From assembly GCA_025526915.1 (NCBI GenBank), contig JAHLKH010000207.1, forward strand, positions 1-42,377: DNA of 42,377 bases, in the 5' to 3' direction. Below the pieces are notes generated by a model that was given only the letters and a program-made list of their open reading frames with translations, did no database searches and was not told the DNA's origin. Source of the stretch: Entophlyctis helioformis (lineage: Eukaryota > Chytridiomycota > Chytridiomycetes > Chytridiales > Chytriomycetaceae). Below are positions 20,074 through 30,737 of this stretch, in pieces; positions within the stretch are counted from its first letter, which is position 1; every line of letters begins with the position of its first letter. Both the position numbers and the translations under genes were made by a program.

Positions 20074-20553
20074 ATGCACTTCAACACAATCTTCCTCGCA
20101 GTGTCGACCCTTGCACTCGCTTCGCAGGCACTGGTGATCCCACACGACAGGCGATCCAGTCTGGCTGTGCGCGGCCATGATGGCGACCATGACGAGCCCG
20201 AAGGCGTGGCTGCATCTGTCACGGCCGACTCGCACGAGATCCAGCAACGAGCCGACAGCCTGTTCCTGGACGATAGCACACAAGCCGACGAGCTCGACAA
20301 GCGATCTGACAGCGATGGCGACAGTGACGGCGACAGTGATGGCGACAGTGACGGCGATGATGATGACAGCTTTGACGACAACCCGAGTGCAAGCGACCGT
20401 GCTCGGGCTGGACAGGCAGGCGGTGGTCAAGCAGCCAGCCGTGTTGACGACTCGAGAAGCCGCAACCGCGTGGATGACAACCCGAGTGCAAGCGACCGTG
20501 CTGCCGCTCGTCGCGGTGGCAGACGCAGTCGCGCTGCACCATCCACTGCTTGA
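20074..20553 (+). CDS. Small secreted Asp/Ser-rich protein (cassette copy B)
   Basis: A single-exon 159-aa protein of unknown family. The signal peptide MHFNTIFLAVSTLALASQAL and following VIPHDRRS match copy A at most positions. The mature part differs: a further dibasic site (LDKRSD) precedes an Asp-Ser-Gly repeat (SDGDSDGDSDGDSDGDD), then two copies of a DDNPSASDRA unit, ending Arg-rich ([14 protein letters not shown]). The acidic repeat could bind calcium or basic partners (inference). DKR and DRR sites suggest Kex2-type processing into peptides. It lies convergent to ATG2, whose stop codon is 124 bp away. Confidence 0.8.
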   Translation: MHFNTIFLAVSTLALASQALVIPHDRRSSLAVRGHDGDHDEPEGVAASVTADSHEIQQRADSLFLDDSTQADELDKRSDSDGDSDGDSDGDSDGDDDDSFDDNPSASDRARAGQAGGGQAASRVDDSRSRNRVDDNPSASDRAAARRGGRRSRAAPSTA

Positions 20554-20676
20554 CCACTTCCAGCCACCCTATTCCCCCTTGTTCCACCTCAGCCTCTGTT
20601 CAAACACAACTGCACAAATGAAACCACTCGACTCTCCACTTGGCCAAGATGCAATGTTATTCATACATGAAAGGTG

Positions 20677-23600
20677 TCATCCCTGCCGCTTGTACTTGTC
20701 TTCCATGCGGCGTTGCTGGGTCGGATCGAGCGAGTTTTGCAGACCGACAAGCGTCTTGGAGACAGCATCCGTCGCGCCGATGATGGGCTGCAGGATCGCG
20801 ACTGGCACGGCGCGCACAACCGGATGAATTCGGCCCTGTGTCCATGTCCGGCATCAGCATGCACGCCAAGATGGCCAGCACAGGCAAAAGCAACAAAACC
20901 GGAATCGCCTTACATCGTCGTTGGTTTCGTAGACGTCCGTGGGCACGGCAAAGATGGTGCGAGCGGCACTGCGGACGCCTTCGCTGAGACTGGCGTAGCC
21001 CATCTGCAGTCCCTCGCGGATATCCTTGGGCTGGTCCGAAAACTTGGAGAACTGGCGTCGAGATGCGCCGGGCTCTGAGCTGCCGCCTCCGTATCCGCTG
21101 GGACCACCCATGTTGCTGCCAGACGGTCCGCCGTACCCAGCCCCGCCTGACACGCTGTGGGTGCTGGCGCTGCTACTGCTGCTGGCGCCGCCGTAGCCGC
21201 CCATGGCTGAACCGCTGCCGCCGCCAGGCCTTGCCACAAACTCTTCGGCGCGCTCCAGGATAACCTGAGTACCGGCCGCAACGCGCGATCCAAGACGGAT
21301 CGTCTCCATGGTCGCTGCCTTGAGAAACGCGCCAGTGCCCTTTTGCAGACCTTCGCATGCGCCAAAAAGTTAGTCGCGGGATGCTTGCAAAGCAGGTGAA
21401 ATGACTGGTACCTTTGATGATGCGGCCATCCTTGCGGAACTGCTCGACAGGCAGCAACACGAGATCGGCCAGCCCAGAACCGATATTGACAAGCGGGCGG
21501 ACAGACGACACGCCTGATGCGACATTTGGCACCTGCGTGTCACGGATGTGGGGTAGCCAGATGCTCGCAATGCGCCGTCCAAGGTTGTCCCAGCCCTTGA
21601 CCTGCAGACAGCAATCATGATCAGCAAGGCAGTGGCATAACTGGCATGCAGCGTGGAACCTTACGCCGGCCAGACGAATGCGGTGGAGTGACAGCTCTGC
21701 GCTGTCCAGATGGATAAAGTTGAGAAACTCGATAAACTTGCCATCCTTGAGGCTGGTAAAGTCGACATGCTTGGGCTTGTAGTCGATCTTCATCGAAATG
21801 GGGTCAATCTCGCACAGCTCTGTTTGGCGTATGCGAGTCAGTATCCCGCCGACACATCTGGCGTGCACGTGCCACGACTCACGAAAGAATGTGTTGTCGG
21901 TTGGCGCAGCAGCGCCTGTTGGTGATGCAGGTGCGACTGGCTGGGATATCTGGCGGAGCTCGGCAGTCTCGGACGCGAAGCGAATGACAAACTTGAGCGT
22001 GTCTTGGTCAATGTACATCCTGAACGGCAGCAGAGAAGCCTGATCCGCATCGCATGTGAGTCAAGGATGACACACACACTCAGTGGAGCTGAACCAACTT
22101 GCCTGCAAGCGGAACTCTTGGTCTCCGCTGGGTTGAGGCACACCGCGCAGCTTGACCAAGAGCATGTCGCTGTTGGTCTCGCGTGGCAGCATGTTGCTCT
22201 CGGGCTGCATGTACGCAAAGAACTTGCGCCACTGCGACGTCTTGACATTGTCGATAATCTCCACGTCGCGAACCGTTAGGTCAAGCTCAGTGGTGACGTC
22301 CGCGTTGGCAGGTGGATACGCTTGCCAGCGGACACCAAGACGCACAAGACGTATCTCGAGCTCGTGATCCTTGAATCGCTTGGTGCCGTGTGTGCTGCCA
22401 CCGCCAGACACGCCAACGCCGCCACCGCCAATGCCCCCAATTCCAGCAAACGTGTCGCGGTCTGAGCCTGTCATGGAGTGTGCACCCATGCTTGCGTCAT
22501 CGGGCACGAGGGACGACTGTGACGATTTTCGGGATGCCTGAGAATGCGAGCGGAACGAGTCTTCGTCAAAGTCCCAATGAGACCCATCATACAGACGCCA
22601 GATGATGTTGCACTCGTGGAGCAGAAACACGCTCAATGGCAGCGTCGAATACCTGCAGGGCGACAGTCAGCTTACACGGCAACGGAACAGCAGCATGCCG
22701 CACACTTACAGCTGTCTGACGACTGGCTCTGCAGCAAGACGGGCCAGGTAGTCAAAGTGGACAGAGAACTCGTCAGGCGACACGAACGAGCGCACCGAGT
22801 CGGTGATCACTTCGGGCTGCCTTGGCTGGGACGGCGCGGAGTCAAAGTTCATCTGCCAGTCATGGTCGCTGCTTTCCGAGTCTGGATCATCCTTGTGATA
22901 CGAAGGCACGGTCTGAGTCGCTTCAAAGGCAGACTCGTCGACATTGTCAAAAATGTTGCCGAGTGGTTCGTCATCCGCGTCAATGCCCGAGTGTCTGCCT
23001 GGCACTGTCGCTGTTGCCATTGGAGCCGATCCTGCGCTTGATCCTGATACTGGATGGGTTGTGCTGAGCTGGTTCGCAGCAGCGTGTGCTCCAGAATCGG
23101 GCCTGCCCATGGCGAGCGTCAGACAAGTCGACCAGCAACAGCAGCATACAGACTTACTTTGCAGAGTCGCCAAACGATGCAAAGTAGTCCATGGCTGCAT
23201 TGAGCGAGTCTGGGAACGTGTTGAGCTCAAGCTGATTGACGCTGACTTCGATCTCTGAATTCGGCAAGATCTCTCCGGCGTTGCTGCGGATCAGTAACTT
23301 GATGAGATCCGAGCCAGCGACGCGGACGAACCCGACAGACTGTTGTTCATGGCATGTGGTCAACTCAAGTCATCAGCACATGTTGCCAGGGCGACAAGAT
23401 CAACTGCAGTGCAACGCACATTGGCATATTTCTTGAATCTCTCCCATGGCTCTTCGTCAGATAGGTCGCTTGCCAAGGGGTTTGACAGCAGCGTACTCGA
23501 GTCAAGGTTGCGCGAAATGGCCAGCGACGAATTGATCAGCGATAACTCTGTCGATCTGGTTGGCGACTCTGCCATAATGTTTGTCGAGATCTGCACGGCC

Positions 23601-26600
23601 GTTTCAGAGCATGCAACTTGGATGTGAGCTTCCCGCGCAGCATGCTCGAGATGTCGCTGTCTGCTTACCTTGAGCTGGGAGGCAGAGATCAGGGATGCGC
23701 CACGGAACGGCTGGGACGACGTGTGTAGGATGCTGGTGTTGGTGAGCAGCACGTGGACACTCATGAAGCTCTCGAGGTCTGTCTCCAGCTTCTGCAAACA
23801 CGATGCAGATCAGTCTTGGTGCTTTGGGGTCGGAAGCAGACAGTCCACGCAACGCACCTGGCCCGGCAGCTTTCCCTCGGACTGCGCATTCACAAACTTG
23901 ACGAGATCGGCCGTGTCAAAGGGCAGATGCAGAGTAAAGTTGTCGAGGACAGAAGTCACGGTAGTTTGCCGCAGCCCAATGTCAAAGTCGTCTGTCTGCG
24001 AGAACACCAGTCGCACCATGGGCTGTTTCACGGATGTATGAGATGACGGATGAACGCGACGACGCGAAGACACGCGGAGAGGCAGCCCTACCCCATTGCC
24101 GCCCTGACATGTCTGGTTGCAGACCACGCTCTGCTCGTGGTAGTCTGACCCAATCAGAAACTGCTGCACAGTAAACCCAATCGTGGCCGAGTACAGCTCA
24201 ACCGCAAGCGAGTTCTGCGATCGTCAAGACATTGCGCGTCAGCATACCAACACTCGAGAGTCGGAGTGCTTGTCCACGACAGATGCATGCTGCTGTACCT
24301 TGGACGACCCGATCGAGTTTAACGACAAGATGACATCAAAGTCGTGGAAAGACAGATCATGGCGGCGGCTTTGACCCGAGTCTTGGTGAAGGGTGAACTT
24401 GAGCGATGCTACACGTGTTGGCGTATATTAGCGACTATCTAATTGACATTGCATTGTTTGGGCACGCATACCTGCCGACGCCATAAAGAGCAGCGCCATG
24501 CTGGGGAATGGTGCGACGGCCTGGTCGCTTGTGTTGAGAGCCTGAGCTTGTGCAATGAGACGCTGGATATCTGGAATCTCAGAATCGACAATGTGCAGCT
24601 CAAAGTTGGCTGCATCGAGAGTAATGACCGACATCTGTTTGCACGCACATGGGCCATGTTAGACAGAGTCGGTGCAGAATGTGTGCAAGTCTTGACCCAA
24701 CACACGGTTAATGCAGCAAACGGATGGTTCTTGCGGTGCTTGGCGCGCGAGTCTGCCCATATCTTGGGCATGCTGCCGTTGCTGCTGTTGTCGGCATCGT
24801 CTCCAATATCCGACCAGCTCTTGGCAGTCATATCATCTGGGGACTGAAAGTTATCGCGATAGAGCTTGTGCAGGCTGTCCACGATGTCTTCGAACCGTCC
24901 CTGACGACGGAGCTGCGTGTCGGGCTTTGTGCTCAGGTCGAGTCGGATCGAGTCAAGCAACAGTAACGGACGGTATTCGCGTGCGTCTGGTGTTGCCGCA
25001 TAGCCAAACACAAGGAAGCCTGCGCTGACGTCCAGTTTGGATGTGGGGTCATGCGCCAACGCAGGCTGATCTTCGCCGATCTGGACCGAGAAGAGATCCA
25101 GCACGGGATACAGTAAATCAGATCTGTCGTGCAAGCAGGCACTGCGTGAGTCTCGCCTCGCCTTGTCTCGTTGGTAATGGCAATTCCCAAGCACACGCAA
25201 TACCTTTGGACGCCAGGTGGTCTCAGTTCAATGACCGTTCGGATGAACGGGCATGTGACTGCGAATGAAAACTCTGTTTTGTCCGAATCAGCCAACACGG
25301 CACCAATCTCGGGAGAGAAACCTTGATTGCCGTGGCGCTGGCGTGATGGCTGCTGCTGCTGCTGTGGAGAAACCGGCGATGGAGAAGACTGTGCAGCCTG
25401 CGGAGACAACGCAGACAAAGCAGTTGTGTATTCCTGCAGCTCATCCAGCACCTCAGACGATACCGTGAACTGGAGTGGAGGGAGGAGCACAGACGCGTGA
25501 TGGTTCCATGTGCCAAGGTTTCCTAGCGGATCAAGCGGCTTGAAGCTTTCGAGACGAATGCGCAAGAGTTCGTCTGGCAGGCTAAAGAATCCCGTGGTTG
25601 CACCTGGAACGGCTGTCTTGTTGAGAACAAAGTCGTAGAGCTTGCTTGGTTCCGGCATATCTTGAGACGACAGGATTCGCACAAGGACTGCACATCCATC
25701 AGGCGGAAGATCGACAATTGAGCTGCTGTCCATGGATTGGTCTTGAGCTGCAGCGTCAATTGCAGCAGAAAACAGCCGGGCGGCAAGCGAGCTGATGACA
25801 AAGTCAATGCCAACAGCCTCGCCAGACGGAGTGACATGGCGCTGCATCTTGGCAACAAGGCTCTGGATGTCGATGCGCACGTGATCAACGTCTGGGATAC
25901 GCGCAGACGGAGCGTTGGGTTGACCACGAGACACGAGCAGATCCAAATGATGGCTGGTTGGCTCGAGGCCATTTGGATGGAACAGGCAGACCGATGTGAC
26001 GCCGACACGCACCGTGAACGTGAACGGCTCCGGTGAATGAGCCGCGCCGGCCTGATATGAGGGGAGGACAGGTGACTGCCGCGAGCCATTCAAGAACGCG
26101 GCCCGCGACAAGGCAGCTGCAGACAGATCAGCGGTAATGGCCATGATATCGCGGATCGTTGTGATGTGGAGTGCAACGCCGATCGTGTCAAAGTCGCTGG
26201 CAAGATCGAAACTGCTTGGCCAGGTGAAGGACGATGTCGAGATGCCGCTGCTCTGCATATCTGTTGTCTCGAACGTGGGATCCTGCTTGAATAAGACGCG
26301 CAGCCATCCGCCAGGCACAGACAGGATCTGGTGATATGCGAATGTTGAATAGCGGCGAACAGCCAGCGACACGCCCAGCACGCGCAAGTACTTGACCACA
26401 TTGCTGAGCAGCGTCTGCTCCTCCATCCAGAGCCACGACGGGATCAGGTTCTGGATTGCGTCTGTGGTATGATCGCAGAGCGACAGCTGGTTGCACGACA
26501 ACTCGAGGGCAGCGCCGGTCGGCGAAACGACACGGACCACGATCCTCGAAAGCGAGAGCGTCACTTTGCTGAGGATGTTTTCGATCATGCGGGCCAGGTC

Positions 26601-27445
26601 AGACAGGCCGCCGCCGCCAGCAGCGTCGCTCATGATGGACTTTGACGGCGAGTCGCCTTCGTCGTCTGACAGCTCGGTGCGGATGAAGCCGTCGGCAAAG
26701 TGGAACGACGAGGACATGATGGGCGGGGCAGCAGCAGATGCGTGGGGGTGCGGTCGATCGTGGCCGTGGCCGTGGGTGTGACCCTGGCGCGATCTCCCCG
26801 ATGCAGACTGTGCACCGTATGACGGCGCGGCGGTGTTTGATGTGGGCGATGCCGTGCTCGAGGCAGGCGAAGTGCCTGGGTTGGGGGCGAACTCGAGAAC
26901 AAGGTCCTCGACTTCCATGGCGCAGGGCTCTGTGAAGAAGCCGTTCCAGGGCACGACGATGCGGAGCGTGCCGATGCAGCCCGAGACCATGCGGATGGGG
27001 GCGGCGTTGCCGAGCGCCTTGTTGACGACCTGTCCGGTGCAATGCCCCGCGCATGCCGTGTGCAGGCAGCGATTGTGCGTGCGTGTGTGCATGCGCATCG
27101 ACAGATGGCAACCGAGCCACCGCAGACGGTTGCAGGGGGCAGGCGTTGGATGTGCGGTGTGAGACAGTGTGAGACAGATGCAGGCAGGCAGACAGGCACA
27201 TACAGAGGCACACACACACAACAGACACACACAGGCACACACACACACACACACACACGGCGACGCACCTCGGTCTCCAGCGCAAGGTCGCGCAGCGTCA
27301 CCTGGCCGTTGACCAGCTGGAAGTCGTACTTGTCCCAGTCGACCTCGTCGGCCAGGAAGCGGCCAATCGTCTGCTTGAGCAGGTACTTGGCCAGGCGCTT
27401 CTGGAACGCATCGGTGCCCCACGGCTTGAACCAGCCCTCCCACAT
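20677..27445 (-). CDS. ATG2: Autophagy-related lipid-transfer protein ATG2
   Basis: A rod-like lipid-transfer protein that bridges the ER and the growing phagophore. Exon 1 (27269..27445) encodes the N-terminal chorein segment: KRLAKYLLKQTIGRFLADEV and QVTLRDLALETE. Exon 2 (25204..27029) continues with VNKALGNAAPIRMVSGCIG and MEVEDLVLEFAP. About ten or more further exons follow, bounded by short introns whose ends I did not all fix. The CAD region is marked by LLHECNIIWRLYDGSHWDF (near 22590). The C-terminal ATG_C part reads LDSAELSLHRIRLAGV, VKGWDNLGRRIASIWLPHI, LVLLPVEQFRKDGRIIKG, then AVPVAILQPIIGATDAVSKT and a stop at 20677. Disordered Ser/Gly loops interrupt the domains. Coding length (roughly 1,800-1,900 aa) suits the family. 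It begins 99 bp after the GRP94 stop, in tandem. Confidence 0.9.
27233..27258. repeat. (AC)n microsatellite in ATG2 intron 1
   Basis: A dinucleotide run just inside the donor of the first ATG2 intron (GAG/GTGCGT at 27268). It is flanked by further CACACA-rich sequence to about 27190. Confidence 0.9.
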
Positions 27446-27544
27446 GTGCTCTGATGCTGTCGAGGCAGGTTGGTGGAGTAAAGGGAAGCCGGATGGAGGC
27501 GAAAGGGAAGCTTATTGCGACGTTCATTCCGACAGACGCAGCCG

Positions 27545-30422
27545 TCACAGCTCGTCGTGCCCGCCAAACAGATCCGCCTCTTCCTCAACCTCCTCGTCCT
27601 GCTCCTCTGCAGACGCGCCGTCCTTGGCAGCCGTGGCCTCAGAGCCCTTGCCGTCCTTGTCGTCCTTGTCGTCCTTGTCGTCCTTGTCGTCCTTCTCCGG
27701 CGCAGGCTCGACCTGGACCGCCGCCTCCTTGGCGACATCAATGCCGATCGTGCGGCGGAGTGCGCGGTCGATCTCGGTCAGGAACAGCTTCGTGTCGCGC
27801 GGCTCCCAGCCAGAGGCAATCGACGTGGCCTCAAAGAGGACGTACGGCACACTGTCGACCTCGTCCTGCTTGCCCGCCTTGACCTTGCTGAGCAGGCCTT
27901 CAATGATCGGGTGCGCCTGGCACAGGCAGAGCATCCACGCATGGGTCAGAAGCGATGTTGCCAAGCCAACGCGTACCCAGCACGGCTGCTTACTGGGTTG
28001 ATCTCAAAGATGCGCTTCTGGCTGCGGTAAAAGTTGAACATGGGGTCATCGCGATCGCCGACTTGGGCAGCGTACAGCCGCTCCTGGCTGGGCGAGAGTC
28101 CCATCTGGCTGGCAAGCACGGCGCTGGGCGACGACGTGAGCTGCGTCGACACGCGCACCTCTTGCACGTTCGCCTCCAGCTTGGTCTTGAGCCAGTCAAT
28201 CAGCGGCTTGTACTCTTCCGTGAGCTTGGTCACGGCAGCCTCGGACTTTTCGTCTTCGTCGCCAAACTTGAGGCCGGCCTTGCCAACGTGCTGCAGAGGG
28301 AACCCGAGCGCCTTCTTGAGGTCGGCAGACTGGCCAATGTACTCATCCGCCGGGTCGGTCATGAAGAGGACCTCGTAGCCACGCGCGACAAGCTTCTCGA
28401 CAAAGGGCGACGACTTGGCGGTCTTGCCGTCGGCGGCAGTGATGTAGTAGATCTGCGGCTGGCCCTTCTTCATGCGGCCAATGTACTCGTCGAAGCTCGT
28501 GAGTTCGGTGGGGCCAGACGTCTCAAAGCGCAGCAGTTTGACCAGCTTCTTGGCGAAGCCCTTGGACTCGATGATGCCAAACTTGATCGCGGAGCGGTAC
28601 TTTTTGTAGAACGCCTTGAACGCCTCGGGGTCCGACTCGGACAGCTTGACAATCATGTCGATCGCCTTGTTGACGAGCTTCTTGCGAATGAGCTTGAAGA
28701 CCACGTGGTTCTGGAGCGTTTCGCGCGAGACGTTGAGCGGCAGATCGTCCGAGTCGACAATGGCCCTGAGGAAGCTGAGCCAGCGCGGCAGCAGGCCAGC
28801 AATCTCGTCCGTGATGAAGACGCGTCGCACAAACAGCTTGACGTTCTTGTTGATGGGCTCGTCAGCCTGCAGGAACTTGGCCGGGGGGTTGGTGGGGATG
28901 TACAGGATCGAGCGGAAGTCTGCCTCGCCCTCGGCCTTGAAGTGGTTGTGGGCGATCGGGTTGACCGCGTCGCGGAAGAACGACTTGTAGAACTCGTTGT
29001 ACTCGTCATTGCTGACCGTTGACGGAGGGCGGGTCCAAATGGGTTTGTTCTCGTTCAGGAGTTCCCAGTCGGCAACCTCACGCGTGATGGTCTTTGTCTT
29101 CTTGGAGCCTTGGCTTCTTGCTCAGTGACGTCCTCGACATCGTCGTCGTTTGGCGCAAGATCTGCGTTGGGGTCGTCGAGATCAGGCACCTCTTCTTCGA
29201 CGGTCTTGACGGACCAAAGGTAGATGGGGAAATTGATAAACTGGCTGTACTTCTTGACAAGGCCGCTCAAACGTGCGGGCTCGAGGAACTCTGCGGCATC
29301 GGGCTTGAGGTGCATCACGATCTGGGTGCCGCGTCCGAGCGTGTTTCCGCGAGGATCCTTGACGAGTTTGAAGTCTTTTTGGGGGGCGTGGGCAAGGGAT
29401 CCAGCAATAACCACAGCAGACGGTAAGCGTTATGCGGTAAGAGCAGCGGCGTGGCAATGGCGGCACACTTGCCATTCTCAGACGTCGATTCCCAGATGTA
29501 CTGCTCGCCAGCGTTGTTCTTGGACACGACAGTGACCGAGTCGGCGACAAGGAAGACAGAGTAGAAGCCGACACCAAACTGGCCAATGAGATCAGAAGCG
29601 GAGCCGTTGTTGTTGTTCTCGAACGACTTGAGAAAGTCTGCGGTGCCAGACTAAGCAGGTGGGGAGGAGTCAGCGATGCGCAAGTACGCGTGCCAGACAG
29701 GCAGCCGTGATATCAAGAGGATGGTGCACACACCTTGGCGATGGTGCCAAGGTTGTTGCGGAGCTCGTCCTTGGTCATGCCCACACCGGCATCGCTGATG
29801 GTAAGCGTGTTGTCAGCCTTGCTCGCGACAATGGTGATCTTGAGGTCGGGGTTGGTCTCGAGCTTGGACGGGTCGGTGAGCGAGAGGAAGCGGATCTTGT
29901 CGAGAGCGTCGGATGCGTTCTATGCACGAGTCGGCACAGCAGAGACGGCCCAAGGCGTTGTGTGGTCAGCATTCAATGCTCGGAATGCTGTGGAACTCCG
30001 CCACCGCCCGCTCCAGCACTCACCGAGATGAGCTCACGGAGGAACACCTCTGCCAGCGACACCGAGTCAGGTGGACAGATGGACAGTGGACAGTGGACAG
30101 GTGGAAGATGCACCGGCAGAGACGGAAGCAGCATGTCAGCGGCGACGCCATGGCGCAGGCAAGCGCAGCAACAAGAGAGCAACCGCCCACCTTTGCTCTT
30201 GTACAGCGAGTTGATGATGAGCGTCATGAGGCGGTTAATGTCCGACTCGAACTTGATGCTTTCGCCGGCCTTGGTGACGTCGGCAGAGGGAACGTTGAAG
30301 CCCGGCGGGGTGAGCTGGGCAGCAGTTGCAGCGTCGCTACTGCTGCCGCCGCCGCTGGTGTCGCTGGCCACGGCCAGGCCGAGGAACGCAGCCAGTGCGA
30401 GAAGAAGTGCAAGCGGTCGCAT
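27545..30422 (-). CDS. HSP90B1: Endoplasmin, ER-resident HSP90 (GRP94)
   Basis: An ATP-dependent chaperone of the ER lumen. It starts [20 protein letters not shown] (signal peptide) and ends GGHDEL (ER retention). HSP90 signatures in order: [166 protein letters not shown] and KRIFEINP. Five or more short introns lie toward the 5' end. The acidic tail contains KDD repeats near 27655-27695. One base seems missing near 29110, where QEAKAP must change frame to continue as [14 protein letters not shown]; the region 29400-29470 is also unclear. GRP94 is distinguished from cytosolic HSP90 by the signal peptide, HDEL in place of MEEVD, and the charged linker. Confidence 0.95.
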
Positions 30423-30638
30423 GTTGAGGAACGTGTGGAAAGATGGCGGCTCCAGATCGTCTTGGAGTCAGCAGCCCGCATGGACGGCCAGATGGCACAA
30501 CACACACACATACATACATCGGTGAGCATGCCGCCGCCCTCGGCTGCTTTTGGCTGCTTGGTCGATCGGGAAGGTCCCCGATCCAACAACGATGCTCCTC
30601 GTGGCGCAAGGGGTGCTGCCCAGAGCCGCCTCGACTGG

Positions 30639-30654
30639 CCAATCACGGGCCAAT
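30639..30654. promoter_or_regulatory. Tandem CCAAT boxes in GRP94/CFAP210 divergent promoter
   Basis: Two CCAAT boxes start 11 bp apart (30639 and 30650), about one helical turn, in the 315-bp gap between GRP94 (start 30422, minus) and the CFAP210-like gene (start 30738, plus). They read as CCAAT on the plus strand. CCAAT is part of the mammalian ER-stress element, but the CCACG half was not seen at the right spacing. Confidence 0.4.
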
Positions 30655-30737
30655 CAGCGGGCGACTCTCAAGGATGACGGAATGACAGCAAGGTCATTGG
30701 AAACCAACGTCGACCAAGCACGAACAATCGCACACAC

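Noticed and set aside
27042..29022. Plus-strand frames of 319 and 355 codons
   Set aside because: Antisense shadows of ATG2 exon 1 and of the GRP94 C-terminal half.
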